Assembly: GCA_008921705.1 (NCBI GenBank)
Contig: VFFE01006594.1
Span: 744,138 to 808,137 of the forward strand
DNA length: 64,000 bases
Direction of reading: 5' to 3'
DNA from: Burhinus oedicnemus
Taxonomy: Eukaryota; Chordata; Aves; Charadriiformes; Burhinidae
Shown here: positions 1 through 12,971 of the stretch, piece by piece
Layout of the letters: every line of letters starts with the position of its first letter
Position numbering within the stretch: position 1 is the stretch's first letter
Notes under the pieces: generated by a model
What the model was told of the DNA's origin: nothing
Seen by the model: the letters and a program-made list of their open reading frames with translations, nothing else
Database searches by the model: none
Made by a program: the position numbers and the translations under genes

Positions 1-311
1 CTCCAGCTGGGGTCTCACCAGAGCGGAGTAGAGGGGCAGAATCACCTCCCTCGACCTGCTGGCCACGGTTCTTTTGATGCAGCCCAGGATGCAATTGGCT
101 TTCTGGGCTGCAAGTGCACATTCCTGACTCATGTGCAATTTTTCATCTACCAGTACCCGCAAGTCCTTCTTGGCAGGGCTGCTCTCTCCTTTCATCTCCC
201 AGCTTGTATTGATATTGGGGATTGCCCCAACCCAGGTGCAGGACCTTGCACTTGGCCTTGTTGAACTTTATGAAGTTCACACGGGCCCACTCCTTAAGCC
301 TGCTGAAGTCA
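1..311 (-). mobile_element. CR1 retrotransposon fragment, internal RT-region segment
   Basis: Read on the minus strand this is the part of CR1 ORF2 just downstream of the reverse-transcriptase catalytic motifs. The tell-tale stretches are the complement of 'tgttgaacttta(c)atgaa' (protein FNKAK-like) at about 260-280 and of 'cctcgacctgctggccac' (VASRSRE-like) at 48-65. It is degenerate with several frame breaks. Homology stops near 311, where the sequence switches to a plus-oriented CR1 3' end. The element continues beyond the left edge. It lacks the 13-nt deletion seen in CR1-3 and CR1-7, so it belongs to a different subfamily. Confidence 0.85.
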
Positions 312-324
312 AGAATATAGTCAG

Positions 325-380
325 GTTGAGTTGGACTAGATGATCATTGTAGGTCCCTTCCAACTGAAATAATCTATTCA
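325..380 (+). mobile_element. CR1 3'-end fragment, plus-oriented, abutting inverted CR1 segment
   Basis: The stretch 'gttggactagatgatcat' followed by 'ggtcccttccaac' and an 'aatctattc' tail is the conserved CR1 3' terminus on the plus strand. It sits directly next to the minus-oriented internal CR1 piece at 1-311, which suggests one element with an inverted 5' part or two abutting insertions. Confidence 0.8.
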
Positions 381-3300
381 ATTTTTTTTAATATTTTGTT
401 ACCCACACCACCTCTAGTCCTGGTGGCTGGGATGCCAGGGATGTGAAAGCAAGAGATGTGTTACTGGACAACAGCTTCTGTGCCAAAGCTGAAGGACTTC
501 CAAGTAAGATGAGCCTCATCATCCTTTGCTGTTTACGAAAGGGCCAAACACAGGCACCAGGAGGGACTGAGGTGGGGCTGGACAAGTAGGAATCACAGAG
601 CCTGCCCCTCAGGGAAGCGGATACAGGATGCTCCTTGCTACCCAAGCAGTCTGTCCTCCTCTGCACAGTGCCTGCTGCGCTGCTGACTGAGCTTTCCCTG
701 TGGTCTTGGTTGTTCGTCAGTTTTGCCAGGCCTTGATAAGCTGATTCACTCACAGCCTGAACACAGACCATGTTCTGACATTTGAGGAATCCTGGTCTAT
801 AATTACCTAATGGGCGGTAACAATGCAAATATTCCTGGGAGATCTGGTCTGAGAAAAAAGTGCTGGGACTTTACTGAGAGAGTAACAAGACAAAACATAG
901 TCATTAGAGTCAGGGCAAGCGAGGTCTGTCCATTAACTTCCCCTGCATGGGACACCAGCAGGCATTCTTGTTATTTGGAGCCATAGCCAAAGATAAGGTC
1001 CCGGAGAAGCCCTGATTTCACATTCAAAACCATGCAAGGGACTGTAATGACAAGCAGACCGTGCAAGGAGTGTCTGAATTAGTGGGCAGTTCTGCTGTGA
1101 AAGAAGTCATTAGCTAAGGTTGAAATGGTTTTGGCCACATTCATGCTACTGTGCTATAATGAAAAAGAGTTAGCTACATGAATAAGGGTATTTCTTGTTT
1201 TGTCTACATCCTGTTCCAAGATACAGGTGATGGGCTAAATAGTTAAAGATGAATTAACACCTTTTACAGAACTGATCTCACCGACAAACTTCAGCTTCTC
1301 TGGCTCTTGTTTTCAGTAGGTTTTTCCTCACAGATCAGACTGAACATTTTTTCTCAAGTTTGTGTTGTCCAATGACATTTCTTGGCTGAAATTTCCTCTT
1401 CTCTGGCAGCAGCAGAACTGTACTTAATGCTTGAACACAATGTGATGGCAGATTAAAATTGATGGCAGATTCAGCCCACCCCACATATGTGCCTCAACCC
1501 AACGTGGGATAAGTAAATGGCAAGTAAAGCAACTTTTGGACTGCCACAGTCTTCAGGCTACTGAAATAAGGCAAGTTGTGTTTAGGGTTAGTTCGCTCTC
1601 AGATTTTAGATTTAAAACACTGTGGCCGTAGCTCTGCTGTAAAGGTTTGGCAGACGGCCAGAGACACAACAATTTCAGCCAACCAGGTTTAATCTGTCAC
1701 TGCATATGTGTCAGAGACATAAAGGTGAATCTGCAGCTGCAAGAAACTCCTGATTTAATCTGATTTATTGTCATCTATGAAAACTTTGTGTCAGTCCTTT
1801 TTTTTTTCTGAAGTAAATGGATGTTTCATTTTATTAGCTTTGCACAGTTTGAAATTTTCCATCCATAAATAAATCATAGGTGTATACACACACAAATATA
1901 TATTTGCCTTAAAAAAAAGATTTCTTTCAGTATCTCACAAGTGTTGAGTATTCATAAATGTCAAGAATTTGGAAATTTGTTTTCCTAAAATTTTCTTTTG
2001 CATTTCCAATTAGCTCTGTAGAAGTTCCCATTACATAAAGTCCTGCCTTTGCTGTAGCAGTAGCAAATGTGTTTGAGATTTCTGGTCCGTTTTCAGGCTT
2101 CCTGCTGATTCTCATTTACTTCTTTCCCAGACCTTTTCAGTTTCTTTGCTTGTCTGCTGTGTCCATATTTGCCTGCTTTGAGGATCAGTTTGAGCAATTC
2201 TCCTTTCAGTCTTGTATTATTGTGCATAATCACACACATTGTTCTTTAGTATTTGAGAAAAAACAGAAATGCAATTTGATGTTTTAGTTTACTTTGTGAC
2301 TGTCACAGAGCAAAAAGCTAACTAAAAGTCAACTCTTCAAAGCATTTCAAGGTCTAGTGAAGAGTTTTGCATTTGCGATATTATTGACCAGTGTTGCCCT
2401 TTTCACTCAAGTCGATCATCAAATTGCAAGGCCTTGCAAGGATTTTTTTTTTCTACTTGAATAAAAATTGCTGATACGAATTAGATACGTTCTTAGTATA
2501 ATCTTGTTTACTTGCCAAAAATGTGCATAAATCCTGTTTCTGTGTAGGCAGAAGCAGCAAACAGTAGTAGGAAGTTTCATCGCCCATAAAAGTGGGTGTG
2601 TGTGACTCCAGGGCCTGGACCCAGGAAGACCATTTTTCAGCTTCTTCTCAAGAACACACCTATAAGTGTTTCCTCTGCTGCCTTTCTGCTGTTAAGGTTC
2701 ATAGCTTACAGGCCATACCCCATCCTCTTTTTTTTTCAACTGCTAAAATCTTTCTGAATTTATCTTCCTTAGCTCTGGCTGTGCACGTTCCTGTTCAATT
2801 GAAAAGAGATCTGGACTAAGGGACTATTCAAGCTGATGTTCTCAGGGAGGTAGTCTGGAACTTCTGATGCCTTAAATTCAAAACAGCATGGAGAAGACAC
2901 TATTTGAGATTATTTTGAGATACTCGCAAATTAATATTAATATTATTCAGAATCTTCCCTTTGTACCCAGAGTAGTCTTTTGATAAAACTTGTGTTGGAG
3001 AGGTCACATTACATTTCAGAAAGTACAAAAATTCAGTCTATGACTCTTACATAAATCCAAAAGCTACCACTGGAAAGACCACCTTTTAATCAGACTTTTA
3101 TATGCTTTTCTGACTGGCAGTCTTTTTAATCCTTCATTGCAAAACCAAAGCAAGTGTTACAGTACTTCATGAAACAATAGAATAGCTGGCAGGTCCCAAA
3201 AATTTCATCACCAATACAACAGACCTGAATAATGAAACATGCACAGTGAGTAAGGCTGTGCTGGCACGGGTAGTTCAAAACACAAAGCAAACAAATGGGA

Positions 3301-4480
3301 GAAAGATAAGAAGCAAATGTAAGGAGAAATTAGGCATTCACAAAGTCTCATATAAGTTAGTAAGTTTCCCAATCTTTTAATTTTGGGGCTTTCAAAAAAA
3401 TTGTAAGTGATATAGGAGAAAAACATCCAAGTTGTTCTGTAAGAATCTTTATTATTTTTTTTTCTCCAGCTGTCAAATTAGCCCACTCTGAGCTGCAAAA
3501 ATGGCAACATTCTCAGTGTGGAAATAATATAAACCAAAATCCAGTTTTTAAAGTTCCCAGAAGATACTGAGTACCTTTTTTGCATCATAACAACCAAATG
3601 AGCCAGCCTTTTCCTGCTGTATAGAGGCAACGGGAAAATTGTCTAAAGATGGCAGAGCCGGGCTGAACAAGGTCAGCTCCCGCAAGAACTTCATTTGCCT
3701 TTGATTCTCACCCTCAACGTGAGTCAGAAAAACAGCAGTGGGTAGAGCTGTAACAAGGTTGAATGCATCCTGGATGAAATCTCAAGGTGGTGACCCTTCC
3801 CAGGAATGGGAATAAACTAGTTCTTTCTAGCTTTGGTACATGTGATGGAGAGCAGCGTAAGAATGCGTCAGGAGGCACGCACGTGTGCAGGAAGCGCTGC
3901 TCTTCATTACGTAGCGATGTTTGTGTGTGTAGGGCTGCTCCTCATCACACGCTGTGTCTCAGGAAGGCTTCGTTACAGCTTGGACATTCTCCCTACACAT
4001 TTGTGCTGTGAAGCTCTCTTCTCATCCCCAGAGACCTGCGGCAGGTGTCTCCTGTGAGCCACTTCTGCAGTGGCCCTTCAGTAAGTGATCCAGAGTTTTG
4101 GGGGATACTGACTATTCAATTAAATTGTTAGATAAGGCCCAGCTGCTACTTGCTACATTCATGGCTGTCCTGAGTCACTGTCATTTTTCTAGGAAGTTTG
4201 AGGTTTATTTTAGCAAAAATTTGGATGAGCATTAAAGCACTTGTTTTAGATAAGGTTTCAGCCTTTTATCTCGCTTACTTTTAACACTGCCTGGCCAAAC
4301 AAGACAGCTTGATGACTTCAAAAACCATTTTTCCCTGGAAGAAACTCCAAAGAACCACCCTCAAGTATGCCTTTTATACCTAATTATGTCTACCTGCTTT
4401 GCTCAAGCATTTCCCGTTTCATGTTTTGCTAACATTGCAGTGTCCCCTGCAGGCCCTGAGGAATATAACTTTGAATTTGG
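381..4480. other. unique non-coding DNA, no gene supported
   Basis: The stretch is AT-rich and lacks recognisable repeats. A 146-codon minus-strand open frame lies at 388-828, but it starts inside the CR1 tail region, has no splice signals that I could pair and no recognisable domain. A weak acceptor-donor pair (acceptor at about 4031, donor GTAAGT at 4081) frames about 49 nt, which is within chance expectation. I see no gene here. Confidence 0.6.
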
Positions 4481-4489
4481 CCCAGCTTT

Positions 4490-4562
4490 GATGGGGGAGT
4501 TGGACTAACCTACCTCCAGAGGTCCTTCCAAACTAAATTATCGTATAGCTCTATGATTCTTA
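4490..4562 (+). mobile_element. CR1 3'-end scrap (CR1-2)
   Basis: 'gggggagttggactaac', 'agaggtccttccaaac' and the tail 'ctatgattct' form a diverged CR1 3' terminus in plus orientation. Only the last 70-80 bp are recognisable; such extreme 5' truncation is usual for CR1. Confidence 0.8.
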
Positions 4563-7500
4563 CCTGCTGAAAAATCACTCAGTTGCATTTCTATCACTTT
4601 TACTTCAGCAGTTATCTCACCAGTGTGATTATCCTCTTATTCCATCTTAACCTTGCACTTGCTCGTTGACACAAACTTTAGTCAACAAGGTGAACTGAAG
4701 AAAAATATCATGTCCGTGTTTTCTTTGCTAATCAGCAAATAATATCACTATGACTTTCCCAGATAATTGGGTCCCTTATGAATATTAATGTGTGTTCAAT
4801 AATTAATTTATGTCAGGCTGAATTCATTTATTTCAGTCTTCTCAGGCTGAAACTTTCCTGCTTGTGTTTCTGCAGAGCTTTTAAAGCACCATGAGAAAAA
4901 CTCTCCAGTTGAAGAACAGAAGCAACAACACGGTTTTCACTAAATTTAACATGCTTTGAATTATATTGTGAACAAAAACCGTGTAAGAAAAAGATAGAAT
5001 ACAGAACAAGTCATAGGTAATTTCGCTGCTAAATACTATTCTTGAGCTGTTGCTGGAAGAACCAATGAATTTTGATATCTGCCAGATTTACTACATAAAA
5101 TTAATGTAACTTGCATTTTTAAGTATCCCCTGCTAAAGTTCTTGCTGGGTAGTTCTAAGGAGCTAAAACGAGCAGGTCTTCTCTACAGCTTAATAATAAG
5201 GCTTTCATGAACAAAAAAGGGCTAGGGGGCAAGTGAAAAGGGAGACCTTTTCTGCAGTCATTCATAAAAGTTTAATTATCTAGTTGCAAGACTTTATCAA
5301 TGGGAGCTTTACTGCGCCTCCTGTTTTCTAACCATTTGCACTTGGGGTTCTGATTCTGCACATACTGAGCAGCAACTCCTTTGAGATAGAATGAAGGTCA
5401 TCAGCCCTTTCAAAGGACAGCCAGGAACCAACCATTTATTTACCTAAATGCTCAGGGTAATTATCTAGTCGCCTGGGTAAGACACCCAGGATGTGGGATG
5501 CCAAAGTCCAAGTGCCATTATTCTGGAGAAGGCTTAAAACATGAGCTCCCTCCTCTTTGCTGTCACTCTACCCATCTGCTGCAGGACATTCTGCTCTCCT
5601 GTGGAAGTTCTGCTTTTTATGTCACACCTGAATATTCAGCAGGACAAAGAAAGCAAGTGAGTATGATGCTACAGTATGGTCATTAGAGCATTCAAGAAGT
5701 GGGTGTTGTGCCCAACTCTTATTAGTATTTAAGCATTTTATGGAAAACAGAGTTTAGAACTTCTCCGCTGAATATCTGAGTGATTATAGCAGTTACCAAG
5801 ACAATTCCAATGTACTGGGATAAAAACTGGAGAATAATTAGGTCTAGGTGAATGCCTCACTTCTGGGCTATTATGGGCAAAAGGCAGACTCTTTCAGCTA
5901 TGGCTGTATGGAATTGCATGTCAGCATATACATCATATCAAATCCTGCAGGTGAAACAAGAAAGGCAAAAAATTTGTCTACTGAATCTTAGTGGGGTTTC
6001 TGTCTAAATTCAAAGTATCTGGGTGCTGTAATGACATAGATGTTGGTATCAAGGCACGTTAAACATCGTCAGATTTTGGAAACACCTGAGTAACTGTCAC
6101 TAATTTTCTCTTTTTAAAAAATTTATTTACTTGTTTATTACAACCAATAGCATCTATATTTTAGTCAAAAACACCTAAAATGACATAGAATCACCTGAAT
6201 TCCAGTTGTGTAACTTCAATGTTCTGTAATTTCTTAAAATTTTACAGAATGGAGTCCTAGTAAACCAAGATTAATCATTTTACAGGTCCTTCACAAAAGA
6301 GAAATTAGGAAACTCAATGAAGAGTAATTCATAAGTTAAGAAATACATGAAGAAAATACCTGTACAACTCTGAAGTGTCGAAGTTTCCTAAAAAAAAAAA
6401 ATAAATAAAAAATGGAAAGAGTCTTACTGAGTCTAGCTATCAGGCAACTTACTTAAACCAAGACATTCATGTGAAAAGCTTCAGTCCAATCTGCACTACC
6501 TTGCACAACTAGTGTCAAATCTGGGACCTACAAGTACGACATTCTCAGGCAGGTAATACATCTGCCTCTGATACCACATTTCAGCATTGCAGCTGTATAG
6601 TCATACTGTCCTGTTACTAAAATACTTTTTTTCTTCCTTGTAGTTCTATGAAAGAAGCGCACAAGCACACATTGATTTTCCAAGACACCTGAAGATATAT
6701 CATGAGCAATTGAAGACAGTCCTTGGCTAGAAGGGAAGATTTGATAGGGCATGCAAACATACAAAGAGCAGAAAGAAGAGAGTGAAAACAAGAAAATCAA
6801 CCCTTTAGCCAATTGGGACAGCACTGATAATTCGCTCTTCCCTACGTTTTTTTATTCACAGAAGTGAATTCCTGGACAGGTTTGAGTGTAGCAGAGATGC
6901 CTGGTGAATAGCTTTGGGAATAATATTGTAAGTACACCTTCTGCCAAATGGTATCAGCAGTAAGGGAGAGCTAAATTTAAATATCAAAGACATTTAAATT
7001 GACACACACACTGGCTGCTGTCCAGAGAGCTAGGGAAAGCTGTGTTGTTGGGTTTGTTTTTTAATGAGCTCCTTTTTGGATCTTGGTGAGCTTAGTAGCA
7101 AGCTGTCTGTCAGGATGTAGCACTGCTCAGACAGTGAGATGTGAAACCAGTGTGTGGAAGATCAGCAGTAGATAAGTATTTTAAAAGTAGTTGTCATAGA
7201 GGCAATAGTGACATCCACACCAGCAGAAGAGGTCACCCAAGGACAGAGAACAGAGGATGGGGGAAAGGGGCACCAGGAAGTTTTGAGGGAGCTCCACTTT
7301 GAGGTGGGAGAAAAAGCTTTGGGGAGAGATGCTTGGGACAAAGTCTAGACTGAGAGAAAAAGAGCAAAGTCATGATGTCCAATGCGACAAGGTATCAAAG
7401 CACAAGCAGTTAATAGTAGTGTCAAGGGCAACAGGGAGGTCAGAGAGGATGAGGATGATGTGCAGGCTTCAACAAGTGATATTACTTGGAGGATATTGGT

Positions 7501-10500
7501 GGAGGGGATCCAGAAGGAAGAGGCTGAAACTGGTCTGAGACTCTAGATCACAGCCATCTTTTTTATTCCGCTATTGCCGCCCCAGTCAGTTTGTTCACAC
7601 ACTTCTTTTTGGTAACAGTCTTAGGCAGCGAGAGCTCTAGGACAAGGTGTTTCAGTTTTACTCATTTGGATAGCACCAAAGGCCAGAGATGTGAAGGGAC
7701 ACATAATGGGCCAGGAAGAAGGTTTTTTTCCTAGGAAAAATTAAATCAATGGGGTAAATGAAGGGTTAAGGCACCGAGCAGGCAAATAGCGAAGAAATTA
7801 CACAGTCAGCAACACAGGAAGGGAAAAAAACAAAAGATCTTGATTATCATCTTAAATTGAGATTAGTAGGCCCAATTAACATTTGTTACCTTTGCTGGGT
7901 TTGTTTATGAAACCTGTAACGTTACTACAGAAAGTTGCATGTTAATTTAAAAGAAATCAGGAAGCACAGATACGATCTTTTATTACTGAAATCAAAGCAG
8001 TCACTTACTGGCTTATCTTGATAAGACCTCGCTGAAGCAGGATGGCATCTTATCCACCGACAGCAAGCTGAAGAAACCTCTCAGGATCAACTCCCTTAAG
8101 CATGCCTTACTATGCCTTCTATTATTTAGTTTGCATATAATTTTCTAAGCACTTCTTAATTGATTAACATCTTTTTAAATACATTAGGATATAGCTAATA
8201 GTGACTATGCAAATTCATTTAATCAAACTACAACCTGCAGCTCGTCTACAATACATTGAATTTATGTCAGGTTTCTTAGGCCTGCCTTTCCCTGCTTCCA
8301 CTTCTGCAAAGCTAAATTCAGCAGTCGGGAAGGACAGAGGGTGAAAGGATTTCTAGGGACTCATACACTTCCTAACTGGGTGCAGCACATCGTATCTCCC
8401 AGCCTCTCCTTCCTTGGGGCCAGTGTCTCAAGAAACACCAGCAAGAAGCAAACTGTAGGCAAGAACAGCCAGACAAGAGCCCATGCCAATAATGCTGCTG
8501 AGAGACCTTGAACCTTCACCTGACTTACTTCTCAGTACTCTCTGCTGCAAAATGGGCATAATTATACTAATCTGCTTTGCAAAACTGCTGTGTTTTCATT
8601 AGCACGAAGTGTCTGGAAGTAGCTCTTGGCTCGTATAAAAGAGAGAGGGAATGTATATAAAAAGAGAAAGAACACAAAGGCAATAAAGATCTCAAAAGAT
8701 CTGTTCAGAACAAGAAGTTGCTCTCAAATTAAATAGATGAAGTTTGTTTAAAAAGACATGGGTGGTATGAAAGGTTGACACCCAATCTTGTGCCTTGCAG
8801 GAGGGAGTGCAGAAGCCATCAGGATGCAGGAACAAGCCAGCAGGTGGCTGTAGATGCCAGCAGCTGCCCCGGAGTGGGGCAGGCTCCCAGGATGCCTGCA
8901 CCCTGCCAGAGGAGACCCGGAGTAGGCTCACTGATGTGTTTAACAGGTACCTTTACAAGCAGCCTTATGGCAGAGTCTGGTCCTTAGTTATCCATGCCCC
9001 AAATAGGCTCAGCCAAAATCAATTTCCCCTGTTCCTGCTCCATGCAGTGTTTTAAAGTCCAAACCACTCATACCAGGGGATTTCTACTTCAGAAGTGCCT
9101 ACTACCAAGTAAAGGGTTGCTTTGCACCAAGTAAAAGGCTGTGGCAAATCATACATATGTTTATGAAGGCCTTTCCCAACTCAGTGAGCCAGTATACATC
9201 AATTCTTAACTAAACTGGACATGTTCACATAGTCCACCCTTTAATACTCTAATCTTGGCAGGCTCTGGATAGGAAACTTGGATCCTGCAGTCTACCAACC
9301 ACACTCACCTTGTTATGGGGAGTGGGATTTCAAAGAGAAGGGAAGTGACTTGTGAAGCATTCTCTGCAGTCTTGCTGAGTGGGAAGACAGGAATCTTACA
9401 GGTTTTCCTTAGGAAGCGATTGGGCAAGATTTTGCATTGGTCTGCCAGTCGGACTCCCATGCACTGGAATTTCACAACAAAGTAGTGCTTTTGGGGGTCT
9501 GTGTGTCAGAACACACCCATGTAAAAGGATGAAGAAATCACCAGGACCAGTGGAGGCATTAGAGAAGGGAACAGACTGGAGCCTTTCATAGCTGCACAAA
9601 CCAGCACTAAAACAAGAGAATTACACAAGCATTGCACAAGGGAGGCTTCACTGGAAGTGTTGCCTCTGGCTCACATTCCTTTTAAGCTGTTATAAAATTT
9701 TAAATATAATTAATAAATAACCAGGCCTCTCAAGCAGAGATGAGCCCAAAGCTCTGCCCCCTGCATGAACCGAGTTTGTTATTTCAGCTCTTGATATAAA
9801 AGTACAGCATATCACCATGAGCTATAATGAGACTCTCAGATGTGGGCTTGCCAGTTGAGGTCAGCCAGACTGGCGAGGCTGCATTGCTGCTGCAAAGGAA
9901 ACATAAACTCAGACAGCTTAAATAGGTGGGGTAGGCTAAATCAGAGACCTAATTCCAAGGCAGGATGAAGGTACCTCCTGCCAGCTGCTGTTTGGATACA
10001 GGATGAAGACGACTGTGTCTTTGCCTTGCTACTACCCCACCCGACTTTGGGGTGCTTTCCTCCTCCTCCCCTCCCTTCCCCTTGCAACATCAGCAGGGGC
10101 TGAGAGCTGTGTGCTCGCAGGGCTGGGAGATCAGCCTGGCACTTGCAGCCTTCATCTCAGTGTCCTGCAGTGACAGGAAGGAGGGCCAGGGTGGCAGGAA
10201 AGGCCAAGGAGTCACTGCAGTGAAGGAAGAAACCTCTACCTCTTAGCTGGAAGGAGTCTTCACCTCTCCCGCCGTGTCCTCCAGGCAATGCTCTGAGGGA
10301 AAACTTTTTGACAATAGTCTTCCCCCTCTTTCTTTTGTTTATCAGCCTTTACAAAGCTATTGGTTGGCTCTAGAATTAAAACATTCTCAAATTCCTTAAG
10401 TATGTAAAGAAAATTTTTGAGAGCCATGTTACAGTTTGGGATTTTTATCCACTCACATTGATTTCTAAACTATGAGTCATGTGTTCTCTGAGATACTGGT

Positions 10501-12035
10501 TGCAATTCCTGTATTGGTATGACCTGGATTATGGTGTCTCTTTGGCCACTGCTGTGAAATATTAATCCCAAGCTTAAGAACCGCTTTTCTAATGTAACAG
10601 GCTGTTTAATGGGCCGAACTGCTCCTGGTGAAGGAGGTATGACTAGACACAAATACATGAGAATATATATAGACTATTGTTTCTATTTGCTAATTAGGAA
10701 TGCTAATAATTACTCTTCGTTGATTTCAGTTGGGAATTTATTGGGTTTTTTATGTTTCTGAAAATCAGATCACTTTTATCTAAGGGTATAAATAATGGAT
10801 TTAAGAGTGTAGCTTCTGAAAGCTTTGAAAACATTTGCTATGGTTGCTGGTCTGTAGCTGAGACAACATTGACTCAACGTTTCCCAAAGCTGGGAAAATC
10901 TCTGTGGGTGTCAAATACCACAGAGAAGGTTAAAGAATGAATATCGTAATTGCATGCTTTATATTGTAGTAGTTTTCCTAGTAAGTACAGCCTAACAAAT
11001 TCAAAGTATGAGAAGAAATAAGCACTGACTACCAAATATTTAGCGGCCAGACACAGGTAGGGATGAAGAACAGGAATGTAACTGTGTCTTTATAAAATAT
11101 TTGGCTGTTGTGAAGTAATAATTAATATCAGGTCTCATTTAGCCTTGTAAATTAATGATGCATGGCAAATCGCAGCTCAAAATTGACCCAAGGAGTGCAT
11201 TAAAATTAACTGTAAAACATTTTCCAGGATTATCACAGAAGATAAAGCCCACAGAGTACATTAGATAGCTAATTTGTGACCTCTGTTTGATGATCCATGA
11301 TTTCAAGTCTAACTCTTGTAGCAATATATTCTTATAATAAACTAATTTAATATTTTACCATGTATAAAATGGTAAAAGGCAGTTTATAATCTATGAAGAG
11401 CCTACTTGCAAACTTTGGCTTTAAATGTGGAAATGTGACTATACTGAAAGACTCTGTTAAATTTCAGATTTTACCTAAGAATAAGATACAGTAAAAGTCA
11501 GGAAGATTAGAGAAAGAACAGTCAGGAACAGTAAGCAAGGTTTATACCAAAGATGATGGTGTAGTTACTCAGCTAATGCATTTACGTATCATGAGACAAT
11601 AGACTTGTTGGTTGTTGCAGATTTTCCTTGTCTTCAAAACAGATGTGATTTAAGTGTCATTGTTGACTCACATCCTGGGGTATCTAAGAAGAACTGAGAC
11701 TGAGCTTGGAATAGGAACGAAGAGAGGACACTGGTTTAGGAGCTTCATGTACATCCTAAAACAACACTCTTAAAATCTGTCTATATCTGTAGCATCCAAT
11801 ATAAAGCAATTTAAAAAAAAAATTATGCTGCGTAGCTATATCTTATGGATGATATGAAATTGCCTGCGCTGCTATTCTCTCTGTTTAATAAGAAGCTTTG
11901 TGAAGCTTGGATGATGACAGAGAACATTTCAGAAATACTCTATACAGGTTTTTTAACATCACTGATGTTCACTATTGTGTCCAGGAAAGATGAAAAGCTT
12001 TCAAATAGAAATATTGTTCTGCTCTTTCTAAAAGG
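4563..12035. other. unique non-coding DNA, no gene supported
   Basis: Mostly AT-rich single-copy sequence with short A and T tracts (for example near 6391-6410). The open frames are all below 100 codons, overlap on both strands, and have no recognisable domains. A GC-rich, pyrimidine-then-purine patch lies at 10030-10240. No repeats from the CR1 or LTR families are visible. Confidence 0.55.
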
Positions 12036-12036
12036 A

Positions 12037-12085
12037 AATAAAGAAATGACTAATTTTGCAACCAAGCTTAAAAAAAAAAAAAAAA
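12037..12085 (+). other. poly(A) signal followed by A16 tract, possible retroposed mRNA 3' end
   Basis: AATAAA (12037-12042) is followed 28 nt later by a pure run of 16 A (12070-12085). This spacing is what a reverse-transcribed polyadenylated RNA leaves behind. Upstream, 11845-12090 holds an 81-codon open frame running into the A tract, which encodes no domain I know. I could not find a clear target-site duplication around it, so a chance A-rich tract is equally possible. CR1 does not normally retropose mRNAs, so processed pseudogenes are rare in birds. Confidence 0.3.
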
Positions 12086-12971
12086 GATAAGAATATGAAG
12101 AAGAGACCCTTAAGGCCATATAGAGCAATTCTTTATTAACGATATTCTTTGTGGGAATACCCCGATGTACTTTTGAGGAGACAGGAAAAGGTTGCCCCTC
12201 TCTTCTTCATGTCTGCCAGCAACCCCTTGTTGCCCTTCTCTGGGAGCATCTAAACTACAAGACAAGTTGTATAAGCTCTGGAAGGTTTCTGCTAGCCGTG
12301 TTTCCAAACAAAAGTGGCAGTTGTCACAAGAGGAAAAGGATGCTATAGGTGTTCATCAAGTGAACACAGCAACTGGATTAGGACCTTCAGGAGATGTAGG
12401 TAGGGGGTCAACCTGACAGTAGAGCTTGACTGGTGTTTCTGAGCAGGCCCAGAAGCAGAAATTTAAGTTGCTGGGAAAATTTATGAGTGAAAGTTTAGAT
12501 GTCTACAGACTCTGTATATCTGTATATCTGTAGTGCTAAGTGAAATTTTTGAGATTTGCATATTTTGAAGTTAGTACCTAAACACCACCTAAATCTAGCT
12601 TCAGGCATTTACAGCCCTGCACAAATCCAACCCAGTGGGCTCAAACAGAGAGATTTAGAGGGAAGATCATAAACGAGGTGAACTTCAACATCAGTAATAC
12701 ACTGACACTGTGTGTGTGAAAAATATGCGAGAAGCTCAGTCTTTCAAATTGTGGATCTGTTGCCCTTACATCTTCCCAACTTTTCCTGCAAAGGGCAGGA
12801 GACTGAATATATTTCTGTGGGCTAACATTTTCATCCACTGGACTATCAACTTCTGATTGAATGATCCATTATAGAGAAAGAAGGAAGAGGCAGCAAACCA
12901 TTACATTCAGTTTCACAGAGCCAGAAAATAAAGGAAAACACAGTTGCCACGTTCTTCCAGCATGAATGTAT

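Noticed and set aside
388..828. 146-codon minus-strand open frame
   Set aside because: No domain and no paired splice sites, and one end falls in the CR1 3' scrap. Its length is not exceptional for the local base composition.
4032..4080. 49-nt segment between a good acceptor and a GTAAGT donor
   Set aside because: Two frames are open, which is expected for so short a segment. Such pairs are common by chance.
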